NCBI RefSeq assembly: GCF_028372415.1
Contig: NC_092872.1
Coordinates: 11,631,001 to 11,695,000, forward strand
Direction: 5' to 3'
DNA from: Notamacropus eugenii
Lineage: Eukaryota > Chordata > Mammalia > Diprotodontia > Macropodidae
DNA: 64,000 bases
Of this stretch, positions 32,330 through 42,779 are shown piece after piece (within the stretch, counting starts at the first letter, position 1; every line of letters begins with the position of its first letter). The notes beneath the pieces were generated by a model. It was not told the DNA's origin. It was given only the letters and a program-made list of their open reading frames with translations, and ran no database searches. The position numbers and the translations under genes are program-made.

Positions 32330-32494
32330 CTGACAATGATATAACTGAAAGATCACTGGTTTTGGAGCTGGAGGGCTGGGATCCTGCCCCTGCAGCTGGC
32401 TCACCTGTGTGACCTTCTGTCACTTCTCTGGGCTTGTTTCTGCCTCTGTAAAATAAAAGGGTTGGATGTGATGACCAGCCAGCTCTAACTTTAG
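32330..32494 (+). mobile_element. MIR fragment, sense
   Basis: It has 'ctgtgtgaccttctgtcact' style core text, 'tctgcctctgtaaaataaaa' and 'ttggatgtgatgaccagcc'. Confidence 0.6.
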
Positions 32495-32728
32495 AGGCAG
32501 CTCAGTGGGACAGTGGATAGAGCATCAGACGTACACTAGTCTGTGTGACCCTGGGCAAGTTACTTAATCTTTGTCTGCCCCAGTTTCCTCATCTGTAAAA
32601 TGGGAATATTAATAGTCCATATCTCACAGGATTATTGTGACGGTAAAATAAATTATTTGTAATGCACTTTGGAAACTTTGAAGAATTACATGAATGCTAT
32701 TTTATTATTATCAATTATATATCTATGA
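32495..32728 (+). mobile_element. MIR-type SINE, sense, near full length
   Basis: It has 'gggacagtggatagagcatc', 'gtgtgaccctgggcaagtta', 'cctcatctgtaaaatgggaa', 'cacaggattattgtgacgg' and the tail 'gaatgctattttattattat'. Confidence 0.85.
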
Positions 32729-32767
32729 TCTTAGGGCTAGGGTGAACTTATAGGTTGTTTTGTGAAA

Positions 32768-33042
32768 AATTAATCATTTATTTATTTTTTAACATTTATT
32801 TTAAAAACTGTTGAGTTCTAAATTCTTTCCCTGTAGCTCCTTCTGCACCCACTGAGAAGTCAAAAAATATGCTGTCAGTTGTACATGTGAAATCATACAA
32901 AACATATTTCCATAAGAAGCATGTTGCCAAAACAAAACAAACCCCAGAAAAATAAAATGAGTGCAGAACGTGTGCTTCAGTCTTCGTACAAGAGTCCATC
33001 AGTTCTCTGTCTGGAGATGTATAACCTCTTTCATCAGGAGTT
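32768..33042 (-). mobile_element. L1 LINE 3' untranslated end, antisense
   Basis: It has 'cagttgtacatgtgaaatca', 'caaaacatatttccataaga' and 'agagtccatcagttctctgt'. It is collinear with 2130-2270 of the antisense L1 at 1984. It is followed at once by a sense MIR tail (33043-33125), so it may have landed in or beside a MIR. Confidence 0.8.
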
Positions 33043-33125
33043 ATGGGGTTGTTGGTGAGAAAAATGCTTCGTAAACTTTAAAGTGCTGTGTAAATGTCGG
33101 CTATTAGTGTTACTAACAATGAAGC
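33043..33125 (+). mobile_element. MIR 3' tail, sense
   Basis: It has 'gaaaaatgcttcgtaaactt' and 'taaagtgctgtgtaaatgtc', then 'gctattagtgttact'. Confidence 0.65.
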
Positions 33126-33299
33126 CCTAATGGTGGAGTCTCAGGCACTGTGACGAGATGGTGGTCCTCTGGATGGAAGGTCTTCCTAGTGCCCTTCACA
33201 TTAGGTTACTCTGCAATCACTGTCATCTCTGGCTACACACTCTAATTTTGGCTCAACATCTGCTTTGCCTTCTGTCTTTGTAGTTTAGAGTGAGAGAGG

Positions 33300-33440
33300 C
33301 TCTTTGAGATCATTCATTCCCATCCCCTTATTGTATAACAGAGGAAACTGAGGCAGAGTAAGGGGAAATGACTTCAAAGTCATACAGAGAGTTGAGATTA
33401 ATATCTAAGCCTTCTGACTTCAAATCCAGCGTCTGGGACT
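33300..33440 (-). mobile_element. MIR fragment, antisense
   Basis: It has 'ttgtataacagaggaaactg' and 'gacttcaaatccagcgtctg'. Confidence 0.6.
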
Positions 33441-34015
33441 CGCTTCCCTCAGGGAGGGAAGTTTGTATACTCGGTGCTTGTTGGAGGAAGAGGAGTCTGT
33501 GCCTGGGATAGGGGAAGGTAGAGGTAAAGATAGCCCTGCTTCCTTCATCGGGAAGAGAGGAGCACATCAGTCATGGTCTCAGGAGTCTGGGGATCCTTGG
33601 ACATCTTGTGGAGGTAACACGTATGGATTTGGGGAAATGGAGTCAACGGATTTTGAAAGGCCCTGTTTCCTCCAGACAGGAGCTGGGCTTCTGGGGCCCC
33701 AAGGCTTAGGAAACAAAACCAGGATATGAATCCTGTGATGCAGGAGTCCAGACCAGGCATGGAGAGGGAGGAGAGAGGAAATGTTTACTGGGACAGGGCC
33801 TGGCCAGGCCCATCCTTCCTGCCCTAGACCAGCGTAGACTGGCTGGAACGAGGAGGAAACTGGCTCTGGTAATCAAACCCCCTCCATGTCCTGGGAGCTC
33901 TGAGGACGTTGGTGGAAACTTGGCCCCCTGCCCTTAGAGTAATTCTGGTCTAAGGGGAAACGGGTGCCCTTGAGAAAGTAAAAACTTCTCTCAGTGCCAT
34001 CGTCTAGGCTCCAGT
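33441..34015. other. Intron, unique G+C-richer block
   Basis: No repeat signature is seen over about 575 bases, which is uncommon in this intron. It could hold a regulatory element, but I can point to no specific site. Confidence 0.4.
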
Positions 34016-34019
34016 TTTT

Positions 34020-34255
34020 GATGAATGATGATAGAATGTATCCAGCAATTTAACATTTACCAAGTGCGTTATTACGTGGTTAGCTTATTTGATCCTCACA
34101 ACAGCCCTGCCAGCTGAGTGCTATCCTTATTCCTTGTTTTACAAATGAAGAAACTGAGATTGAGAGTTCTGTGACTTGCCTATGGACACTTACAAGCTAG
34201 TAGGCAAGGTTTGACTCCCAAGTCTAGTGCTTTCTGTGCCACCTAACTGCCTAGG
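34020..34255 (-). mobile_element. MIR/tRNA-like SINE, antisense
   Basis: It has 'ttgatcctcacaacagccct', 'ttttacaaatgaagaaactg' and 'tctgtgccacctaactgcct'. Confidence 0.75.
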
Positions 34256-34361
34256 TGATTCATTGGCCAACATATTTTCCTTTATGAAGGCCACAGTATT
34301 TAGGGAGAAGTCAGCGATCTTACTTGGGGTAGAGCTGAGGGAGTTGTTCATAGACCAGGCC

Positions 34362-34560
34362 ACTATAGCATAGTGGAAAGAGCCCTTGGGTAGGATTAAT
34401 GAGACCTGAGTCTCAGTCCCTGCTTTGCTATTAACTTGGTGTGTAACCTTGGATGAATCCTTTTCCCTCTTTGGACCCCAATTTGCTCCTTGTAAAAGGA
34501 TGGTGTTGAAACAGGTGGCTTCCAGGGGAATGTCCCTTGCAGCTCTGACCTTCTGTGTTC
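34362..34560 (+). mobile_element. MIR SINE, sense
   Basis: It has 'atagcatagtggaaagagcc', 'gtgtgtaaccttggatgaat' and 'ccttgcagctctgaccttct'. Confidence 0.75.
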
Positions 34561-35280
34561 TGTGGGTCAACCATCCTGCCTCATCAAGAGGCAGACTCAA
34601 ACCTTGAGCTTCCAGCGGAATCTAGGACTCAGCTCTGGGTGCTTCCTGGCCGTGGCTCTAGATCCTCATGTCTCATTATCTTTCTTTTCCTGTGATTCCT
34701 CCTCTTTCCCTTCCTCAAGCTGGTGGGCAATTGAAGAGGGATCCTGAGTTCTTTCTCCTTTTCACCACCCTCCCCCTGTCCCCAAGAGGCAATGATGTCA
34801 CCCTCCTGGGGAGTTGGCCAGCTCTAGACACAAACCTGTTTTCCCAGTCTGGGGTGTGGCTTTTCTTGGGTGTGGAAGCAGATGGGGCTGATTCTGAGAT
34901 CCAGGTGAGACCTCCTCCTCCCTATCCCCCACCCCATCTGTTTCTCTTTCCTTCCCTGCTTTGTCCTGCCCCTTCTCTCCCTAATCCCCCATCCCAACTG
35001 GGGGAACCCAAGACTTCTGTGTCTTACCCATATTATTCCCTGCCTTCTCCATCAGGCACAGTAGAAACTGGCAAGGGGGCAAATCTTTTTTGTTTGTGTT
35101 CTCCACCCTGCCCTACCCCAGGCTGGACCAAACAGGGGGGCAACTTGTAGGAACCAGGCCTTGGGCTATAGGTGGGGAAGGGATTTCCTGTCATTTTTTA
35201 GTCCAGGGTTTCATGCAAATAATGAGTTCTTGATGTTAATGTTTGTTAAATGAGTGAATTTTAGGCAGTTATGTAAATTC
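34561..35280. other. Intron, CT-rich unique sequence
   Basis: Pyrimidine-rich stretches (34740-35110) leave plus frames open. A segment ending ATCCAG|GTGAGA at 34904 looks exon-like by splice signals only. No known peptide is recognised. Confidence 0.4.
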
Positions 35281-35284
35281 TATG

Positions 35285-35285
<1 letters not shown>

Positions 35286-35342
<57 letters not shown>
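35286..35342. repeat. (GT)n microsatellite, about 28 units
   Basis: An uninterrupted GT run of about 56 bases, likely to be length-variable between individuals. Confidence 0.97.
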
Positions 35343-35344
<2 letters not shown>

Positions 35345-35484
35345 CCTTGTGGTATGGTGGAGAGCACACTGACCTTGGAGTTAACAGTCAATGTTTGTTT
35401 GTTGAGTGACTGGTTACCAGTGAGCTTTTTGACAACTGACAAGTCACTGCATCTATCAGGGTGTCGTTTCTCAGGTTTGTACTC

Positions 35485-35700
35485 TCATAGCTGTTTGTAT
35501 GATGTCTTCCCTCATTACATTGAGTTCTTCGAGGGTAGGCACTCTCTTTTGCCCTTCTCTCTTTTTTTTAAATTAAATTATTTTATTTGTTTTCAGTGTT
35601 TGACAATCACTTCCACTGCCTTTTGTTATACTGCCAGGGGTTAGCACAATTCCTGGCACATAGTAGGTGTTTAATAAATGCTTGTTGACTGGCTAGATCT
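35485..35700 (+). mobile_element. L2 3' terminus, sense
   Basis: It has 'tgagttcttcgagggtaggc', 'gttagcacaattcctggcac' and 'gtgtttaataaatgcttgtt'. Confidence 0.8.
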
Positions 35701-36184
35701 GTCATCTTATTCATGTCATGATTTCTCATTCTCCGTGCTAATTGTTCATGTGTTTCCTCCCACACTAATGCACCTAATGTGGCGAAGGCCTTCCTCAGGT
35801 CTGTTTGAATTCTGTGGGGATCACTGTGCAGCCCAGCAGATGGTCTGTCCATCTGTTATTATTTACTCTTAGTATATGAGACATCACCTCCTTTTCATGG
35901 TGACCTATGAAATAGTTTCCTCATCCATAAAATGGGAATAATGATACTTTACTTCCTTCACAAGGATCTTGTGAAGAAAATTTTCTATCAAGTTTAAAGG
36001 GCTAGAGAAACGTGAACTGCAAAGATGATGCATGAACCATGGACTAGGAGGGGCCATTGCCTAGGTGGAGTTTGCAGGGGAAAGAGCTGACCTTCATTCC
36101 AAGGGAGAAGGTAACTAGAGGTCTCAGGGTTTGGAGAATGGCTTAACATAGATCCTTCTTTCCTTTGTCCAAGGTTGCACCACT

Positions 36185-36475
36185 CATTCATTTGTTCATT
36201 CATTCCCCAAATATTTATTAAATCCTCTTGTGTGCAGAGCTCGATGCCGGATCATGTGCTTGGCTTGAGAGGAGATAGTTTAGTGTCAGTTTAGATGAAA
36301 CATAGTCTCCCATGAAAAGGAACAGTTATAGCAGTTTGGCAGCTGTGTGGAGAAAGAACTGGAAGAATGAAAAGACTTGGCAGGGGCCAGTGAGGCTATT
36401 GCAATAGACCAGGTGAGGGCAATGAGAGCAGGGATATGGCAGGTATACAGGTAACTATAATACATAAAGTTACGT
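36185..36475 (-). mobile_element. L2 LINE, antisense, internally deleted
   Basis: It starts with 'ccaaatatttattaaatcct', then jumps to 'gaggctattgcaatagacca' and 'ggtgagggcaatgagagcag', reversed L2 body text. Confidence 0.7.
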
Positions 36476-36484
36476 GAAAGGTAC

Positions 36485-36716
36485 ATTGTTGGTGATCAGT
36501 CATGTCCAATTCTAGGTGACTCCATTGACTTTTTTCCATGGGGTTTTCTTGGCAAAGATACAAGAGTGGTCTGCCATTTCCTTCTCCAGTATATCCCCAT
36601 TTAACAGATGAGGAACTGAGGCAAATAGAGGTTAAGTGACTTGCCCAGGGTCACACAGCTAGTAAGTGTCTGAGGCCCAGTGTTCTATACACTTCACCAC
36701 CCAGTTACCCCCAGAG
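36485..36716 (-). mobile_element. tRNA-like SINE, antisense
   Basis: It has 'ggggttttcttggcaaagat', 'ctgccatttccttctccagt', 'gacttgcccagggtcacaca' and 'ctagtaagtgtctgaggccc', with a shortened head. Confidence 0.85.
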
Positions 36717-37142
36717 AGGTGTAAACTGAGTGCTATATGTGATCTGATGGGGAAGGGCATCTTGTACTGTGGAAAGATTGCTGGATTTGGAACCAGACCA
36801 CCTGTCTACCAAACCCAGCGCTGTCACTTACAGAGTCACAGAATTTGAAAGTTGGAAAGGATCTTAGCATCCATCTAATGCAACCCATACATGAATATAT
36901 GCAACAAGTAATCATCCAGCCTCTGCTTAAAAACCTCCAAAAAAGTGTAACCTCCTAGGCAGCCTATTCCAATTTTTAATAGTTCTAAATGTTAGGAATT
37001 TGCCGCTTTGTAACTTCAACCTATTCTGGTGAAATAACTGTTTATGACCTCTGGAGCCCAACAGAATAAGGCTAAACCCTTCGCCACATGATAGTCCGTT
37101 AAATGCTTTGAAGACAGTTATCATTTTCCCTTTAAAGTTTAG

Positions 37143-37777
37143 TCAAAGCTATGCTTCTAGGTCTGTGTCCCAAAGAGATAAAAAAAATTGGACAAGGACC
37201 CCCATGTACAAAATTATTTATAGCAGCTCTTTTTGTGGTGGTCAAAAACTGGAAATCAAGGGGATGCCCATCGATTGGGGAATGACTGAACAAGTTATGG
37301 CATATAAATGTAATGGAATACTATTGTGCTGTAAGAAATGATGAACAGGCAGACCAGAAAAACCTGGAAAGACTTACATGAGCTGATGCTGAGTGAAGTG
37401 AGCAGAACCAGTCCATGGTACACAGTAACAGCCGCAGTGTGTGATGGCTGATTTTGAGAGGTTTAACCTTTTTTCACAATGCAAAGACCTAAAACAATTC
37501 CAAAGGACTCATGATGGGAAATTTTCACAGAGATAACTGGAGTCCGAATGCAGAGCAAAGCCGACTATTCTCTTTTGTGTTTTGTTTTCTCTTTCTCCTG
37601 GTTCTCCCAATCGTTCTAATTCTGTGCAACATCGCTCATGTGAAGATGTGTTTAATAGCAATGTACTTGTAGAGCCTCCATCAGATGGCATATTGCCATC
37701 TTGGGTAGGGAGGCAGAGAAAATTTAAAACTTATGGAAATGAATGTTGAAAACCAAAAATAAACTAATTAAAAAAAA
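37143..37777 (+). mobile_element. L1 LINE 3' end, sense, with target-site duplication
   Basis: The 5'-truncated L1 contains 'tatagcagctctttttgtgg', 'cccatcgattggggaatgac', 'ggaatactattgtgctgtaa', 'agctgatgctgagtgaagtg' and an A-rich end. A perfect 10-base duplication 'taaagtttag' flanks it at 37133-37142 and 37778-37787. The host CR1/L3 resumes directly after. Codons of the ORF2 end are still readable (GMPIDWGMTEQ near 37260), but no full frame remains. Confidence 0.92.
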
Positions 37778-38069
37778 TAAAGTTTAGGCAAATCTAGTGC
37801 AGTTCTTTCAGCCAGTTCTCGGGTGACATGGACCCCAGGTGCTTCTTGATTGCTCTCCAGTTTATTCATATTGTTCTTAAACCCTGAGATGAACACAGTA
37901 CTCCAGATTAGTTTGAGCTAAGGGCAGATGAGACAGTCTTTACAATAGGACAATCACCTTTGTGTTCTTGGAAATTCCTCCCCTTATTATGTACCCCAAG
38001 ATCACTTTATTGGTGATTTTGCCTCCTTATATTGTACTTATCATCCACTAAAACCACCAGATCTTTTTC

Positions 38070-38240
38070 TTTTCTTCTTCCTCATCTTTTTTTTTTTTTC
38101 CTTTTGGTGAGGCAATCATGGTTAAGTGACTTTTCCAGGGTCACACAGCTAGTTAATGTTAAGTGTCTGAGGTCACATTTGAATTCAGGTCCTCCTGACT
38201 CCAGGACCAGTGCTCTATCCACTGCATCACCTAGCTGCCC
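38070..38240 (-). mobile_element. tRNA-like SINE, antisense, with target-site duplication
   Basis: A T-rich reversed tail is followed by 'cagggtcacacagctagtta', 'caggtcctcctgactccagg' and 'ctctatccactgcatcacct'. The flanks 38057-38069 and 38241-38253 are identical ('ccagatctttttc'), a 13-base duplication inside the CR1/L3. Confidence 0.92.
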
Positions 38241-40384
38241 CCAGATCTTTTTCAAAACAACTGTTTAATCTTATCTCCCCTATCTTATATTTGTAAAATT
38301 GATTTTTTTTTGTTCTCAAGCACAAGGCACTACATTTATTGCTGTTCAGTCTCATGATTCAGTTCAACACAGGGCAAGTCTGGCATCTCAGGATCCTATT
38401 TAATCCTAATTTTATCATCCATTGTGCTAGCTATACAAGTTATTGGTAAAAAATGTCAAACAATACAGGGCCAAGCACAGATCCCTGAAGCACTTTACTG
38501 CCAAGTTAACACTGAACCATTTCATGAGTCTTTGAGTCCAGCCATCCAACCATTCCAAATCTATCTGACTGTATCATAGTCTAATTCACAGCTCTCCATT
38601 TTTTCCACAAGGATAGTATGAGATAATTTAACACTTTGCTGAAATCTAAGTAAATGATATCCATAGAATTCCCCTTAGCAACTGGTTTAGTAATCTTTTC
38701 CAAAAAAGAAACGAGATTAGATGATATGACTTGTTCTTGATAAAGCTACTTTTAGTAATCATGGATTCTTTTTGGAACTGTTTGCTAACCATCTCTTTAA
38801 TAAGCCATTCTAGAGTTTTCCCAGGAATAAGTCACGCTCCCTGATTTTGTTCTCTTTCCTTTTAAAAAATTGGGACATTTGTCCTCGAATCTTACGGCAC
38901 TTCTCCCATTTTTCATAACCTTTCAGATATCCCTGAGAGTGACTTTGAAGCCACATCTGCAAGTTCTTTCAGTACCCAAGGATGTAGTGAATGAGAGCCA
39001 AGTTACCTGAATTTATCAAAGACAGCCAGATGTTCTCTTATTATCTCCTAAATCATTTTGGGTATTCATCTCTGTTAGTCATTTTTCTGCCATTTTAATA
39101 TGTTAAAATCACGTTCCGTTGCAGAGAAAATAAAAGTTTTTCCCCTTCATTGTCAGTTATCTCATCGACCCTAAGTAAGGGTTCCATCTCTACTTTCATC
39201 CTCCCTTTTCACCCGATGTAACTGAAAAAAGAAAATCCTATTTTTTTAATTGTCCTTAGCTGCTCTGTCCAGTCTCAGCTTATTCTGAGCATTAATATTC
39301 CTGACATTCTTTTTTTATGGGACCATAACATACCCTTGTATTTACCTCCTGCTTTTTGGCCTAGTTTCGTTTCCATTTTTCTTACATTTGTTTTTAAAAT
39401 CTACATTGATTGGTGAGCTCCCTGTGCATCCACATTTGTCTCTTTCGACAAATTCCATTTTTAACTCCTTATTGAAGTTATTTCTCTTTCTGTCTTCAGA
39501 ATTTCATTCTTGAGCATCTCCCATCTCTCTTCAGCTGACTCCCTCTGAAGCATTTTAATCCGTGTGATTGTAACTAGCGTTCCTCTCTCTTTGAAATCTT
39601 CTTTCCCAAAATCTAGAGTATGGGTCAAAATATGCCCATATTTCCTTTTCTTCTTTATCCCAGACTCTAGGATGGAAGGCTCACTTTTCCCAAGGTACCC
39701 ATCATTTCCTTCTGAACAAACAGTTCCTCCCTGTTACTGAGAATCATAACCAGAATAGAATTTCTTCTTCTTAGTTCCTTCCATCTTTGGAAGGATGAAA
39801 TGATCACTAAGGCAAGTTGAGAAAGTCTTAGCTTCTCCGCTTCTGGCAGAGAGAGTTCCAGGAGCTATCTCGACAAGTCCCCTATCACCAGTACATCCAA
39901 CCTCTGTACTAGACTTGTGATGTGTTTCCCAAACTCTTCAGCTATTTCCTTCTTTCTAGGTTGTCTATAGCATGCTCCAATGACAAAATCACTTGTTTTT
40001 CCCCAGATTGACTTTCACCCACATAGTCTCAATCATGCTTTTCTTCTCAGTTCCTGTATTGCTTCATTTGAATGTACCTTCTTAAGATGCAATGCTCATC
40101 CTCACTTATCATCCTTTAAAGGGGTGAGACATTGGTGTCTGAGGTTTCTTTCGTTTCTTGATCTATGACCATATGACTAGAGGGCCTCTGAGATCTTTAG
40201 CTAAAGAAAGCATATTTATCCTGGGGAAAAGAAAACTTTGGGAAGATACCATAGCTGTCTTGCTATGTGTGAAGGACTGTCTTGTAGAGGGGAGATTAGG
40301 ATTAGATTCATGTTTGACTCCAGAGGCGAGTCTGGGAACAAAAAGTAGTCTCCATATTGAACGTATCTAGGGAACTTCCTACAC

Positions 40385-40532
40385 CAAAACATCCCTCTAT
40401 GAACACCATTCTTCTATGGGTGTTGTCTTTCCTAATTAGAATATAAATTTCTTGAAGGTAGAGACTTTCTTACTTTTTGAATTTGTGTAACCAAAACTTA
40501 GTATAGTGCCTAGCACTTAAACATTTTAACAC
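40385..40532 (+). mobile_element. L2 3' terminus, sense
   Basis: It has 'ttagaatataaatttcttga', 'ggtagagactttcttacttt' and 'tagtatagtgcctagcact'. Confidence 0.7.
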
Positions 40533-40534
40533 TT

Positions 40535-40742
40535 AGAGCTGCCCAAAATTGGAATGGGATGTATTTAGAGATAGTAGGTTCTCCTTCCCTGAAGCTCCTC
40601 GAGCAGAGGCTGGATGACCACTCATTGAGCATGTTATAATGAGAATATCTTTTATATATAGTTTGTACTAGAGAGCTCCTAAGATCCCTTCTTACTCTCA
40701 GATTCTGTGGTTTTTCTCTTTCTAAATCTGAGGTCCTATAAT
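40535..40742 (+). mobile_element. CR1/L3 3' end, sense
   Basis: It has 'cagaggctggatgaccactc', 'gttataatgagaatatcttt' and 'cttactctcagattctgtgg'. Confidence 0.75.
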
Positions 40743-40743
40743 T

Positions 40744-41058
40744 CTGATGCATCAACAAAGATTTATTAAGCCCTTGTGTGCCAGACATTGTGATAGGTTC
40801 TAGAGATGCAAAGACAGAAATGAAATCATTCTTGCATTCAAAGAGCTTGCATTCTACTGGAGGAGCTGTCATATACACACTTAAGTATATACAGAGTAAA
40901 TACGAGGTAATTTTGAAGGGGAGCCACTTAGCTGCTGGAGGGATCCGATTATTGAGGTGAGTTTTGAAGGAAGCAAGTGATTCTGAGAATGAAGGAGAGG
41001 AAGGAGTGCATTCGAAGTACGGGAAACAGACTGTGCAAAAAAGCATAGAATTGGTGGT
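40744..41058 (-). mobile_element. L2 LINE 3' end, antisense
   Basis: It has 'caaagatttattaagccctt', 'tgcattcaaagagcttgcat', 'gaaggaagcaagtgattctg' and 'gggaaacagactgtgcaaaa'. The 178-residue minus-strand frame at 40510-41046 mixes this with the CR1/L3 and is not a clean gene. Confidence 0.8.
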
Positions 41059-41059
41059 C

Positions 41060-41282
41060 CCCCCTCAAAAAATTACTTAGTATTTACCCTGTATGTATCT
41101 GTATTTAAAGGTATGTGTTGTTTTTCCTCCACTTGTGCCACCCCTCCTCTTTCCCCGCCAAGAAAACCAGAATAGAGGTTCCTTGCAGGCAGGGGTTGGT
41201 TTTTTTTGTTTGTTTGTTTTTGTGTCTCCAGAGCATAACGCAATGTTGGTGTTTAATAAATGATTGTTGAATTGAAGAGAGC
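41060..41282 (+). mobile_element. L2 3' terminus, sense
   Basis: It has 'tatttaccctgtatgtatct', 'ggttccttgcaggcaggggt' and 'ggtgtttaataaatgattgt'. Confidence 0.75.
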
Positions 41283-41350
41283 CAAGTATAGACTTTTGGG
41301 TGGCGCCCATATTAAGAAATCCAGAAGAGGAAAAGGATTGGTGATGAGTC

Positions 41351-42012
41351 ACTGAAGGATCACAGATTTAGATTTCAAAGGTACCTTAAAAGGTCATCTA
41401 AAATAGTCCTTGAAGACTTATATGAACTGATACAAAATGAAGTGGGCAGAACCAGACGTTGGACACAGTAATAGCAATATTGTGTGATGATCAGCTGTGA
41501 ATGACTTAGCTATTCTCAGCAATCCAGTGATCCAATGGAAGATAATTCCAAAGGACTTTTGATGAAAACGCTATCCACTTCCAGAAGAAGTGATGGCATC
41601 AGAACGCAGATCAGAGGAGACTTTTTTACTTTCTTGCTTTTTCTTGCTTTTTTTTGGTCTGTTTTCTTTTGTAACATAGCTAATATGGGACTATATTTTG
41701 CATGACTGCATGTGTATGATCTGTATCAAATTGCTTGCCTTCTGAGGAGGGGATAAGGGAAGAAAGGAGGGAGAGAATTTGGAACTCAGTTTTTAAAAAT
41801 GAATGTTAAAATTTTTTTACATGTAATTGGGGAAAAAATAAAGAGAAAAAAATTAAAAACAAAATGCAAAATAAAATAACTCCCTCATTTTATAGATGAG
41901 GAAAATGGATAAGAGAGTTGAAGTGATTTTCCTGAGGTCACACAGAGGGCAAGTGACAGAACTAGGATTAGAACCCAGACACTCTGACTTCAAAACCATT
42001 TTGAAGTTCTTT
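41351..42012 (-). mobile_element. MIR SINE, antisense, split by an L1
   Basis: The left part (41351-41405) has 'ggatcacagatttagatttc' and 'accttaaaaggtcatctaaa'. The right part (41879-42012) resumes 'ctccctcattttatagatga' and 'gaggtcacacagagggcaag'. The break is filled by the sense L1 at 41406-41872. Confidence 0.75.
41406..41872 (+). mobile_element. L1 LINE 3' end, sense, inserted in a MIR
   Basis: It has 'gacttatatgaactgataca', 'caatattgtgtgatgatcag', 'cagatcagaggagactttt' and an A-rich end 'aaaacaaaatgcaaaat'. A short repeat 'aaaata' at 41400-41405 and 41873-41878, with similar following bases, fits a target duplication. Confidence 0.85.
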
Positions 42013-42019
42013 CCATTAT

Positions 42020-42505
42020 GCCATGCTGCTCCATATCCAAGTTGTCCACAGAGGTAGAAAGAGACTATACAGACCTTGAAAGTGAGGGACAAGAGATATA
42101 TTACTATTCCCAATGCAGCAAGGTAGGTTGAAGTTTGATGTCAGGAAGTACTTTCCCAATCGTGGAGGTTGATGGAGAGATGTGGGCAAGAGATTTGGGG
42201 GTGGGGTGGGGAGGGCACCAAGGGAGATATCGGGTCCTTGTTGACATGAGAGAGGAGTCTAACTTTTCAGAAGCAGGTGTGACCAGGTGTGAAGGAGCTA
42301 AGGAAAGAATAGCAGACTCATCCTTATGAAGAAACAAGTCCCTTTTTTAGCTCCCAGCACCATTGTACTGTGCATTGTCTGATGCTAGCTCAACTCCCTG
42401 AAGCAAGGAGTGATTGAATGGTTTGTATTTTCTTAAGAGTCTTCCCTCAAGAAGCTAATCCTCTCCCTACTAGCATTTTATTTTTTATTTTATTGTGGAA
42501 ATATT
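42020..42505. other. Intron, unresolved
   Basis: A segment at about 42110-42160 ('gatgtcaggaagtactttcc') may be CR1/L3-derived. The rest is not recognised. Confidence 0.35.
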
Positions 42506-42514
42506 TCATTGAGA

Positions 42515-42775
42515 GGTACCTAGGTGATGCAGTGGACTGGGAGTGAGGAAAACCTGAGTTTGAATTCCAGCCCAGGTACTTCTAGCTGTGTGACAAGTGT
42601 GACAAGTCACTTAATTTCCTTCATCCTCAGTTTCCTCATCTGTAAAATGAGAAGAAGAAGAGCTCCTGCCACAGGGTTGTTTTGGGCATCACTTGTGATA
42701 ACATATGTAAAGTACCTTGGAAACCACAACACTCTATACAATGCTAGCTATCATGGTCATCATGATCCCATGATT
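42515..42775 (+). mobile_element. MIR-type SINE, sense, full length
   Basis: It has 'ggtacctaggtgatgcagtg', 'cctgagtttgaattccagcc', 'cagtttcctcatctgtaaaa', 'cagggttgttttgggcatca' and 'caatgctagctatcatggtc'. Confidence 0.85.
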
Positions 42776-42779
42776 ATCA

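Larger units (their letters stand above)
36838..40075 (-). mobile_element. CR1/L3 LINE, long antisense copy with nested insertions
   Basis: The 3' end begins 'cagagtcacagaatttgaaa' at about 36838. It runs through 'aaatgctttgaagacagtta' and 'gaacacagtactccagatta', then 'agggccaagcacagatccct', 'aacactttgctgaaatctaa' and 'ttctttcagtacccaaggat', to about 40075. Read in reverse these are the CR1/L3 reverse-transcriptase region and 3' end. After removing the L1 (37143-37787) and SINE (38070-38253) insertions the element spans about 2.4 kb. That is long for such an old family, whose mammalian copies are usually a few hundred bases. All frames are broken. Confidence 0.8.

Noticed and set aside
40510..41046. 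A 178-residue minus-strand frame
   Set aside because: It spans a CR1/L3 3' end and an antisense L2; no recognisable protein.
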